Notes under the pieces: generated by a model | Databases searched by the model: none | What the model saw: only the letters and a program-made list of their open reading frames with translations | Told to the model about the DNA's origin: nothing | Shown: in pieces, positions 28,973-36,060 of the stretch | Numbering within the stretch: position 1 is the stretch's first letter | Layout: each line of letters opens with the position of its first letter | Translations under genes and position numbers: made by a program | NCBI RefSeq assembly: GCF_009363155.1 | Contig: NZ_CP045302.1 | Span: forward strand, 4,323,001-4,387,000 | Reading direction: 5' to 3' | Source: Azotobacter salinestris | Lineage (GTDB): Bacteria > Pseudomonadota > Gammaproteobacteria > Pseudomonadales > Pseudomonadaceae | Length of the DNA: 64,000 nt

Positions 28973-29626
28973 ATGGATTTCCATACAAGGCTGCAAGAGC
29001 AGACCTCGGCCGAACGCGATTACCTGCTGGCGGCGCCGCTCATCGGGCAGGCGCTGCAGGGGCAGCTGAGTCTGAACAGCTATCTGGCGTTTCTCGGTCA
29101 GGCCTATCACCACGTCAAGCACACCGTACCGCTGCTGATGGTCTGCGGCGCGCGCCTGCCCGAGCGGCTGGAGTGGCTGCGCGAGGCGATCGCCGAATAC
29201 ATCGAGGAGGAGTACGGCCACCAGGAGTGGATTCTCAACGACATCCGCGCCTGCGGCGGCGATGCCGAGGCGGTGCGCCGCGCCACGCCCAACCTGCCCA
29301 CCGAGCTGATGGTCAGCTACGTCTACGACCGCATCAGTCGCGGCAATCCGGTCAGCTTCTTCGGCATGGTCCAGGTGCTCGAGGGCACCAGCGTGGCCGT
29401 CGCCAGCCGCGCCGCCGATTCCCTCCAGGCGGCCCTGGGGCTGCCACCGCAGGCGTTCAGCTACCTGACTTCGCACGGCAGTCTCGATCTCGAGCACATC
29501 GAGCTGTTCAAGGGGCTGATGAATCGTCTGGAGGATGGTGAGGATCGGGCCGCGGTGGTACATACCGCGAAGGTGGTCTATCGCCTGTACGGCGACATGT
29601 TCCGCAGCCTGCCGTTGAACGCCTGA
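28973..29626 (+). CDS. TenA/PqqC-like haem-oxygenase-fold putative di-iron enzyme
   Basis: The 217-residue all-helical protein starts at ATG 28973 behind GAAGGAGA. Candidate metal ligands are seen: E75/E79/E80 and H83 (EYIEEEYGHQEW), E137 (VLEGTS), and H168-x3-D172-x2-H175 (HGSLDLEH). The last pattern is that of haem-oxygenase-like di-iron oxidases such as CADD and UndA. Such enzymes oxidise fatty acids or amino acids, or N-oxygenate amines. In databases these proteins are often mislabelled as TenA regulators. Its place between an acyl ligase and an SDR suggests oxidation of an acyl-derived intermediate. Confidence 0.75.
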   Translation: MDFHTRLQEQTSAERDYLLAAPLIGQALQGQLSLNSYLAFLGQAYHHVKHTVPLLMVCGARLPERLEWLREAIAEYIEEEYGHQEWILNDIRACGGDAEAVRRATPNLPTELMVSYVYDRISRGNPVSFFGMVQVLEGTSVAVASRAADSLQAALGLPPQAFSYLTSHGSLDLEHIELFKGLMNRLEDGEDRAAVVHTAKVVYRLYGDMFRSLPLNA

Positions 29627-29636
29627 GGAGGGGGAT

Positions 29637-30428
29637 ATGCAGTTGTCCGATTGTCGAGGATTGATTACCGGAGCCAGTGGCGGCATCGGTCAGGCACTGG
29701 TGGTCCGGCTTTGCGAGGGGGGGGGCCGGCTGCTGCTGGTCGGTCGCCACCTCGAGCCCCTGCAGGCGCTGCAGCAACGCTATCCGGCACAGCTGGAAAT
29801 CGTCCAGGCGGACATCGCCGAGGCGGAGGGGCGTCAGGCGGTGCTGGCCGCGGCCAGGCGTTTCGGTGGACTGAACACCCTGATCAACGCCGCCGGGGTC
29901 AACCGCTTCAGCCTGCTGGAGGATCACGACGAGGAGGGGATCGCCGAGCTGATCGGCCTCAATGTCACCGCCACCCTGCAACTCACCCACCGCCTGCTGC
30001 CGCTGCTACGCCTGCAACCGCGCGCCCTGGTGGTCAACATCGGTTCGACCTTCGGCTCCCTCGGCTATCCCGGCTTCAGCGCCTACTGCGCCAGCAAGTT
30101 CGCCGTGCGCGGCTTCTCCGAGGCCCTGCGCCGCGAGCTCGCCGATACCCAGGTCAAGGTGCTCTACGTGGCGCCGCGGGCGACCCATACGGGCATGAAC
30201 GCCGACAACGTGGTGGCGATGAACGACGAGTTGAAGGTGGCCATGGACGATCCGCAGACGGTGGCGGCGGCGCTCGCCGAGGCGATCCTGCGCGAGCAGG
30301 AGGAGCTTTACCTGGGCTGGCCGGAAAAGCTCTTCGTGCGCCTCAACAGCCTGCTGCCGCGGCTCGTCGACCAGGCCCTGCGCAAGCAGTTGCCGGTCAT
30401 CCAGCGTTTCGCCCGCGGCAAGTCCTGA
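29637..30428 (+). CDS. Short-chain dehydrogenase/reductase of the hemolysin-family operon
   Basis: The 263-residue SDR has TGASGGIG as its nucleotide-binding motif, NAAGVN, a catalytic Ser in NIGSTFGSLGYP, and Y150-x3-K154 (AYCASKFA). The late region VAPRATHTGMNADN and the basic tail are like those of SDRs acting on lipidic substrates. It is 10 bp after the di-iron enzyme gene, with a GGAGG ribosome binding site. Probable role: NAD(P)H-dependent reduction of a carbonyl made by the preceding enzymes. Substrate unknown. Confidence 0.85.
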   Translation: MQLSDCRGLITGASGGIGQALVVRLCEGGGRLLLVGRHLEPLQALQQRYPAQLEIVQADIAEAEGRQAVLAAARRFGGLNTLINAAGVNRFSLLEDHDEEGIAELIGLNVTATLQLTHRLLPLLRLQPRALVVNIGSTFGSLGYPGFSAYCASKFAVRGFSEALRRELADTQVKVLYVAPRATHTGMNADNVVAMNDELKVAMDDPQTVAAALAEAILREQEELYLGWPEKLFVRLNSLLPRLVDQALRKQLPVIQRFARGKS

Positions 30429-30461
30429 GCGAAAATCCAACTGCATCGAATGGAGGCACCC

Positions 30462-31118
30462 ATGAGCAAATCCATCCTGCGCGGCCTGCTGCTGGGCAGC
30501 ATGCTGGCCTGCAGCCTGCCCGGCTTCGCCCTCACCGAGGCCGGCAAGCTGAGCCTGCAGCATCTGCAGAGCCGCTGGAGCGAGATCAACTACCAACTGC
30601 CCGAGGCGCAGCGCGAGGCGGCCTTCGAGCGGCTTGCCGGCGAAGCCGAGGCGGCGCTCAAGGGCGAGCCGGATTCGGCCGAGCTGCTGATCTGGCGCGG
30701 CATCATCCTCAGCACCTGGGCCGGCGCCAAGGGCGGCCTGGGCGCGCTGGAGCTGGCCAAGCAGGCCCGGGCGAGCTTCGAGCAGGCCCTGGCGATCGAC
30801 CCCAAGGCCCTTGACGGCTCGGCCTACACCAGCCTGGGCGTCCTCTACTACCAGGTGCCGGGCTGGCCGATCGGCTTCGGCGACGACGAGCGCGCCGAGG
30901 GGCTGCTCAAGCAGGCTCTGCGCCTGAACCCGGACGGCGTCGATCCCAATTACTTCTACGGCGAGTTCCTGTATCGCGAGAAGCGCTACCCCGAGGCACT
31001 CGAAGCGCTGCAGAAGGCGCTGGCCGCGCCGCTGCGGCCTGGGCGCGAAGTCGCCGACGCCGAACGCCATCGGGAGGTCGAGGTGCTGCTCGGCAAGGTT
31101 CGCGCCGAGTTGAAATGA
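30462..31118 (+). CDS. Exported TPR-like protein
   Basis: The 218-residue product starts MSKSILRGLLLGSMLACSLP, a signal peptide ending near GFA; MLAC is a poor lipobox. The mature part is helical and TPR-like: AELLIWRGIILSTWAGAKGG, ALAIDPKALDGSAYTSLGVL and EALEALQKALAAP. A GGAGG lies upstream of ATG 30462; an in-frame ATG at 30450 overlaps that ribosome binding site. It lies between the biosynthetic genes and the two-component pair. It could be a periplasmic partner of the sensor kinase or of the product, but that is speculative. Confidence 0.75.
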   Translation: MSKSILRGLLLGSMLACSLPGFALTEAGKLSLQHLQSRWSEINYQLPEAQREAAFERLAGEAEAALKGEPDSAELLIWRGIILSTWAGAKGGLGALELAKQARASFEQALAIDPKALDGSAYTSLGVLYYQVPGWPIGFGDDERAEGLLKQALRLNPDGVDPNYFYGEFLYREKRYPEALEALQKALAAPLRPGREVADAERHREVEVLLGKVRAELK

Positions 31119-31139
31119 CTGGAGGAGACGGGACAGAGC

Positions 31140-31799
31140 ATGCGCATTCTGCTGGTGGAAGACGATGTGGCGCTGGGCGAGGGTATCCGCACCGCGCTCA
31201 AGCCCGAGGGTTACACGGTCGACTGGCTGCGCGACGGCGCCAGCGCGCTGCATGCTCTGGGCTGCGAGAGCTTCGATCTCTGCGTGCTCGATCTCGGCCT
31301 GCCGCGGCTGGATGGCCTGGAGGTGCTCCGGCGTTTGCGGGCCGCGGGCAATCCGCTGCCGGTGCTGGTGCTGACCGCGCGCGATGCCACCAGCGAGCGT
31401 ATCGCCGGGCTGGATGCCGGCGCCGATGACTATCTGGTCAAGCCCTTCGATGTCGCCGAGCTGAAGGCACGGCTGCGTGCGCTGCTGCGGCGCAGCTTCA
31501 ACCGCCCGCAGCCGGCTCTGGAATACCGGGGCATCCGTCTCGATCCGCAGAGCCAGGCGGTCAGTTATCGGGGGCAGGACATTGCCCTGGCGCGCAAGGA
31601 GTTTTTGCTGCTGCACGAGCTGCTGGCGCAGCCGGGACGGGTGCTGACCCGCGACCGGCTGCAGCAGGCGCTCTACGGCTGGGACGAGGAGGTGGAGAGC
31701 AACGCCCTGGAGGTGCATGTCCACCACCTGCGCCGCAAGTTCTTCCCCGAGCTGATCCGCACGGTACGTGGCGTCGGCTACATGGTGGACAAGGCCTGA
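31140..31799 (+). CDS. OmpR-family response regulator, QseB/PmrA-like
   Basis: This 219-residue regulator has a receiver domain starting MRILLVEDDVALGEGI, with phospho-acceptor D51 in CVLDLGLPR, a conserved Thr in VLTARD and Lys in DDYLVKPFD. A winged-helix DNA-binding domain follows (LARKEFLLLHELL, VHVHHLRRKF, IRTVRGVGYMV). This subfamily, including QseB, PmrA and CprR, binds CTTAA-type direct repeats. Such a repeat lies at 26764-26780 before the operon's first gene. The kinase gene overlaps the stop by 1 bp. Confidence 0.93.
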   Translation: MRILLVEDDVALGEGIRTALKPEGYTVDWLRDGASALHALGCESFDLCVLDLGLPRLDGLEVLRRLRAAGNPLPVLVLTARDATSERIAGLDAGADDYLVKPFDVAELKARLRALLRRSFNRPQPALEYRGIRLDPQSQAVSYRGQDIALARKEFLLLHELLAQPGRVLTRDRLQQALYGWDEEVESNALEVHVHHLRRKFFPELIRTVRGVGYMVDKA

Positions 31800-33217
31800 T
31801 GCGCTCGATCCGTGCCCGCACCCTGTACCTCGTCCTCGGCGTACTGACCCTTTCCCTGTCGCTGATCTCCTACCGGAGCTACCGGGATGCCCAGCACGAG
31901 GTCGAAGAACTGTTCGATGCGCAACTGGCGCAGACCGCCCGGCTGCTCGCCGGGCTGGTCGGGCGCGAGATGGCCGAGCGTGAGCGCGGGGTGGTGCAGA
32001 CCATGCTCGACGAGGCGCTGGCGATGCAGACCCTGCCGGGCGGGCACGCGGCGCTGTCGCTGGGGCACCGCTACGAAGGCAAGCTGGCCTTCCAGGTGTT
32101 CGACGAGCAGGGCGAACTGATGCTGCATTCGGCAAGCGCCCCGCACAGCCTGTTCTCCAGCCTGCTGGCGGAGGCGCCGCTTGCCCTGGGGGACGAGCGC
32201 TTGATCGGCTATCACCTGCTGGAGCTGGAGCCGCTTCGCTGGCGGGTGTTCGTTCTCCACGACCGGGTCGACCGGCGCTGGATTCTGGTGGGCGAGCGCG
32301 AAGACGTGCGCGGCGAGCTGGCGGGCAAGATTGCCAAGCGCAGTCTGATGCCGGATCTGTTCGGCCTGCCGCTGCTGGCGCTGCTGGTCTGGATGGCGGT
32401 CGGCTGGGGACTGCGCCCGCTGGAGCGCATGGTCGGCCTGATCAAGGCGCGCGATCCGAACAACCTGGCGCCGCTTGTGCTCGCGCCCCTGCCGCGCGAG
32501 CTGGAGCCGGTGGTGGCGGCGCTCAACCGCCTGCTGCTGCAGCTCACCCAGCTGCTGGAGCGCGAGCGCCAGCTGCTGGCCGCCGCCGCCCATGAGCTGC
32601 GCACGCCCCTGGCAGTGCTGCGCATCCATGCGCAGAATGCCCTCGAGGCGCCGGAGCCGGCCGACCGCGACGAGGCGCTGCGCCAGCTGGGGCCGGGCGT
32701 CGAGCGGGCGACCCGGGTGGTCGGGCAACTGCTGGCGCTGGCCCGTCTGGAGCCGGCGGCGGTGCAGCCGAACATGACCCGTCTCGATCTGGCCGCTTTC
32801 CTGCGCAACGAGCTGGCCGAGCTGACGCCGCTGGCGCTGGCCAAGGGGCAGGAGCTGACTCTGGAGACCTGCGGCGAGGGCGGTTACGAACTGTGCGGCG
32901 ATGCGCCCGGCCTGGCAATCCTGGTGCAGAACCTGGTCGCCAATGCCGTGCAGTACACCCCGAAGGATGGCTGCATTCGGCTGCTGCTCGAGGCCGATGC
33001 TGACAACCTCTGGCTGCGGGTGCAGGACAGCGGTCCGGGCATTCCGCCGGCGCTGCGCAAGAAGGTGTTCGAGCGCTTCTTCCGGGGGGGAGACGGTCAA
33101 GGCGCCGGACTCGGCCTGTCCATCGTGCAACGGGCGGTGGAGCTGCACGGCGGCGAGATCGCCCTGGGCGATTCGCCCCTCGGCGGGCTGGAGGTTTCCG
33201 TCCGTCTGCCCCGTTAG
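31799..33217 (+). CDS. Sensor histidine kinase, QseC/PmrB-like
   Basis: The 472-residue kinase has a first transmembrane helix near residues 8-25 (TLYLVLGVLTLSLSLISY), a periplasmic domain of about 150 residues opening DAQHEVEELFDAQ, and a second helix near 182-205. A short HAMP-like linker follows, then the H-box with H265 (AAAHELRTPLAV). The ATPase domain has QNLVANAVQYTP, DSGPGIPP and GAGLGLSIVQRAVELHGG. The periplasmic start matches the two-component sensor N-terminal domain found in QseC-type kinases. Its signal may be the product of the operon or a metal or peptide cue. Confidence 0.93.
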   Translation: MRSIRARTLYLVLGVLTLSLSLISYRSYRDAQHEVEELFDAQLAQTARLLAGLVGREMAERERGVVQTMLDEALAMQTLPGGHAALSLGHRYEGKLAFQVFDEQGELMLHSASAPHSLFSSLLAEAPLALGDERLIGYHLLELEPLRWRVFVLHDRVDRRWILVGEREDVRGELAGKIAKRSLMPDLFGLPLLALLVWMAVGWGLRPLERMVGLIKARDPNNLAPLVLAPLPRELEPVVAALNRLLLQLTQLLERERQLLAAAAHELRTPLAVLRIHAQNALEAPEPADRDEALRQLGPGVERATRVVGQLLALARLEPAAVQPNMTRLDLAAFLRNELAELTPLALAKGQELTLETCGEGGYELCGDAPGLAILVQNLVANAVQYTPKDGCIRLLLEADADNLWLRVQDSGPGIPPALRKKVFERFFRGGDGQGAGLGLSIVQRAVELHGGEIALGDSPLGGLEVSVRLPR

Positions 33218-33334
33218 CTATGCTGCGCAGCTGGCGGGCTGCCACCCATCCCATGATGAACGGGCGCGTTAATTCCCAAGCGGCTTGCCAGGGCGCGCCC
33301 TAAAATACTCGGAATCCGAACAAGGAGACAGGTC

Positions 33335-33760
33335 ATGTTCGCTCTGGATTCACGTTTGCAACAGGACACCCTGCCCATCGGCGATTTCCCGCTGTGCCGT
33401 CTGCTGCTGATGAAGGATGCCCACTATCCCTGGTTCATCCTGGTGCCGCGGCGGGAGGAGGTCGTCGAGCTGTTCCAGCTCGACGCCGAGGACCAGCGGG
33501 CCCTCTGGCAGGAAACCAGCGAGCTGGCGGAAATCCTCAAGGACACCTTCGGCGCCGACAAGATGAACGTGGCCGCTCTGGGCAACGTGGTTTCCCAGCT
33601 GCACATGCACGTCATCGTGCGCCGGCGCGACGACGCCGCCTGGCCGGCGCCGGTGTGGGGGCGGCATCCGGCGCAGCCCTACACGGACGAGCAGATCACC
33701 GCCATCCGCGACAAGCTGCGTCTGGTGCTGACCGGGGATTTCCGCTTCATCGAGGACTGA
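33335..33760 (+). CDS. HIT-family protein
   Basis: This 141-residue histidine-triad protein starts [20 protein letters not shown]. The HIT motif is [10 protein letters not shown], with the nucleotide-binding core before it ([11 protein letters not shown]). Members hydrolyse nucleoside phosphoramidates or dinucleotides. The ATG follows AAGGAGACAG. slyX starts 2 bp after its stop, so the two are co-transcribed. Confidence 0.93.
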   Translation: MFALDSRLQQDTLPIGDFPLCRLLLMKDAHYPWFILVPRREEVVELFQLDAEDQRALWQETSELAEILKDTFGADKMNVAALGNVVSQLHMHVIVRRRDDAAWPAPVWGRHPAQPYTDEQITAIRDKLRLVLTGDFRFIED

Positions 33761-33762
33761 AC

Positions 33763-33972
33763 ATGAGCCTGGAAACACGCATCAACGATCTGGAAACCCG
33801 CCTGGCCTTCCAGGACGACACCATTCAGGCGCTGAACGATGTGCTGGTCGCCCAGCAGCGGGTAGTCGAGCGGCTGCAGATGCAACTGGAGGCGCTGGCC
33901 AAGCGCCAGCAGGAACTGATCGACGAACTCGGCTCGGTGGACGACGACGGCACGCCGCCACCGCATTATTGA
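33763..33972 (+). CDS. slyX: SlyX family protein
   Basis: The 69-residue acidic coiled-coil protein starts [20 protein letters not shown]. It has the SlyX core heptads ending in a Pro-rich tail, PPPHY, typical of the family. The function of SlyX is unknown. The start is fixed by its 2-bp distance from the HIT gene stop. The convergent cold-shock-domain gene ends 41 bp away. Confidence 0.92.
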   Translation: MSLETRINDLETRLAFQDDTIQALNDVLVAQQRVVERLQMQLEALAKRQQELIDELGSVDDDGTPPPHY

Positions 33973-34013
33973 TTCAGGACCGCGTCGCGCCCATTCGGGC
34001 GCGGGCCCTTTTC

Positions 34014-34631
34014 TCAGCGCCGGGTGCGTGGCCGGGCGACCACGTCCTCGGCCTGTAGTCCGCGATCCCGACGGATCACGCTGAACTCCACCTGCTGCCC
34101 CTCGACCAGCACCCGGTGCCTCTCGCCGCGAATGGCGCGAAAGTGCACGAATACATCCTCCCCCGTGTCGCGGGCGATGAAGCCGAAGCCCTTGGTGGTG
34201 TTGAACCACTTCACCGTGCCGACTTCACGGTCGTTCCACACCGATTCGGCCTTCTCCTCGCGGTTCTGCAACCGTTCCTGCCTTGGCACGGTGCGCCGCC
34301 CCAGGTTGAGGCCCAGGTGCAGGAGCACGGCGGCGGCAGCGCAGGACAGGCTGAGCAGCACGGCCGGCTGTCCGCCGATGTACTCCAGCGGCATCAGCAG
34401 GATCAGCGCCTGAAGCAGCACGCTCAGTACCAGCAGGGCCGAGACCAGGCGCTGTGCCGGGTGCGCGACGGGCTCGGCGCCGGGCGCGTGGAGCAGGTTG
34501 AGCAGGCCGAACAGGTTCAGGCAGAGGGCATTGGCCTGCTGCAGAAAGGGCAGGGCGTCGCTGCCGAAGGCGGGAACGAGCGACATTGGCAGAGCCACGC
34601 TCCCTGCCGCGAGATGGAGGATCTTCAGCAT
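34014..34631 (-). CDS. Membrane protein with C-terminal cold-shock domain
   Basis: The 205-residue product joins a hydrophobic N-terminal part to a cold-shock domain at about residues 137-203. Transmembrane helices are predicted near 8-22, 62-82 and 90-108. The domain opens [16 protein letters not shown], with RNP1 KGFGFI and RNP2 DVFVHF. The linker ([16 protein letters not shown]) is basic and charged. It would place a single-strand nucleic-acid-binding domain at the inner membrane. Such fusions occur in pseudomonads; the role is unknown. Confidence 0.85.
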   Translation of the reverse strand: MLKILHLAAGSVALPMSLVPAFGSDALPFLQQANALCLNLFGLLNLLHAPGAEPVAHPAQRLVSALLVLSVLLQALILLMPLEYIGGQPAVLLSLSCAAAAVLLHLGLNLGRRTVPRQERLQNREEKAESVWNDREVGTVKWFNTTKGFGFIARDTGEDVFVHFRAIRGERHRVLVEGQQVEFSVIRRDRGLQAEDVVARPRTRR

Positions 34632-34897
34632 GTTCGATGACTCACGATAACGATGGAAAAAGTCAGGGCCGGTAAATACATAGACAATGGAGAGCCGGGC
34701 GCTACCCGGTCCGGCCGGTGAGATCGCAAAAAGACCGCGTGCAGCGCGGCAGGCGATTATCGATCCGCCGCGAGTCGCGTTTCATGCGCTGGGACACAGA
34801 GGCCGTGCAGTTTTCGGCAATCTTTCGGACAGCGCCACGCGGGGCAGTCCGCACGCCTCTGGGTTAGAATGCAGGCAGATTCCTGCAGGAGCTTGCC

Positions 34898-35161
34898 ATG
34901 TCGTCCTTCAAAGAAATGATCGAGAACATCACCCCGGAGATCTACCAGAACCTCAAGCTGGCGGTGGAGATCGGCAAATGGCCCGATGGCCGCAAGCTGA
35001 CCCAGGAGCAGAAGGAGCTGAGTCTGCAGGCGATGATCGCCTGGGAGGTCCAGAACCTGCCGGAAGAAGAGCGCACCGGATACATGGGCGAGCAGAAGTG
35101 CAAGTCGAGTGGCGAGCCGATCCCCAACCTGCTGTTCAAGTCCTCGGACACCCTGCACTGA
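34898..35161 (+). CDS. YeaC-like DUF1315 protein
   Basis: The 87-residue protein matches DUF1315: MSSFKEMIENITPEIYQNLK, DGRKLTQEQKELSLQAMI and the end PNLLFKSSDTLH. Function is unknown. A TAGAAT at 34865-34870 may be its -10 element, and CAGGAG precedes the ATG. The next gene starts within its stop codon, so the pair is coupled; the pairing with a DUF2797 gene is usual in pseudomonads. Confidence 0.92.
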   Translation: MSSFKEMIENITPEIYQNLKLAVEIGKWPDGRKLTQEQKELSLQAMIAWEVQNLPEEERTGYMGEQKCKSSGEPIPNLLFKSSDTLH

Positions 35162-35988
35162 TGGCCGAACTCGCACGCGGTGCGCTGGACAAGATGGCGA
35201 CGCGCCTCGACACCCCGGTGCAGTATGCCCTGCGCCTGGGCGAAGCCCAGGTGCCGGTCAATCCGCTGCTCGGCAGGCCCCTGCGCCTGGAGTACCTGGG
35301 CGCCATCCATTGCAGCCATTGCGGGCGCCGGACCGCCAAGAGCTTCGGTCAGGGCTACTGCTATCCCTGCTTCAAGAAGCTGCCGCAGTGCGACACTTGC
35401 ATCGTCAGTCCGGAGAGGTGCCACCATGCCCTCGGCACTTGTCGCGATCCGGCCTGGGGCGAGCGCTTCTGCATGACCGAGCACGTCGTCTACCTGGCCA
35501 ATTCCTCCGGTATCAAGGTCGGCATCACCCGTGCCAGCCAGGTGCCGACCCGCTGGCTCGACCAGGGGGCGACCCAGGCGCTGCCGATCCTGCGCGTCGC
35601 TACCCGCCAGCAGTCGGGGCTGGTGGAGGACCTCCTGCGCAGCCGGATCGCCGACCGCACCAACTGGCGCGCCCTGCTCAAGGGCGAGGCCGCGCCGGCC
35701 GATCTGCCGGCTGTGCGCGAGCAACTTTTCGAAACCTGCCGGGAGGGGCTGGAGCGCCTGCAGGCGCGCTTCGGTCTGCAGGCGCTCCAGCCCCTGACCG
35801 ACGCCGAGCCCGTGGAGATCCGCTACCCGGTGCAACACTACCCGGGGAAGCTCGTCAGCCTCGACCTGGACAAGACGCCGGTAGTGGAAGGAATTCTGCA
35901 AGGCATCAAGGGCCAGTACCTGATCTTCGACGTCGGGGTGATCAACATCCGCAAGTACACGGCGTACCAGCTGGCCGTCTCGGCCTGA
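35161..35988 (+). CDS. DUF2797 family zinc-ribbon-like protein
   Basis: The 275-residue protein has a Cys-rich N-terminal part: HCSHCGRRTAKSFGQGYCYP, CFKKLPQCDTCIVSPERCHH and GTCRDP, likely binding zinc. VVYLANSSGIKVGITRASQ resembles a GIY-YIG-type beta hairpin, which is my inference. It ends with a small beta domain (VINIRKYTAYQLAV). Function is unknown. Its ATG overlaps the stop of the YeaC-like gene by 1 bp. pepN follows 72 bp later. Confidence 0.88.
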   Translation: MAELARGALDKMATRLDTPVQYALRLGEAQVPVNPLLGRPLRLEYLGAIHCSHCGRRTAKSFGQGYCYPCFKKLPQCDTCIVSPERCHHALGTCRDPAWGERFCMTEHVVYLANSSGIKVGITRASQVPTRWLDQGATQALPILRVATRQQSGLVEDLLRSRIADRTNWRALLKGEAAPADLPAVREQLFETCREGLERLQARFGLQALQPLTDAEPVEIRYPVQHYPGKLVSLDLDKTPVVEGILQGIKGQYLIFDVGVINIRKYTAYQLAVSA

Positions 35989-36060
35989 GCCGAGCCCGGT
36001 TTTTATCCCTTCACCCCATTCCGCCGTCCCCAGGAGGGCGGGTATCGATGGAGCCGAACG

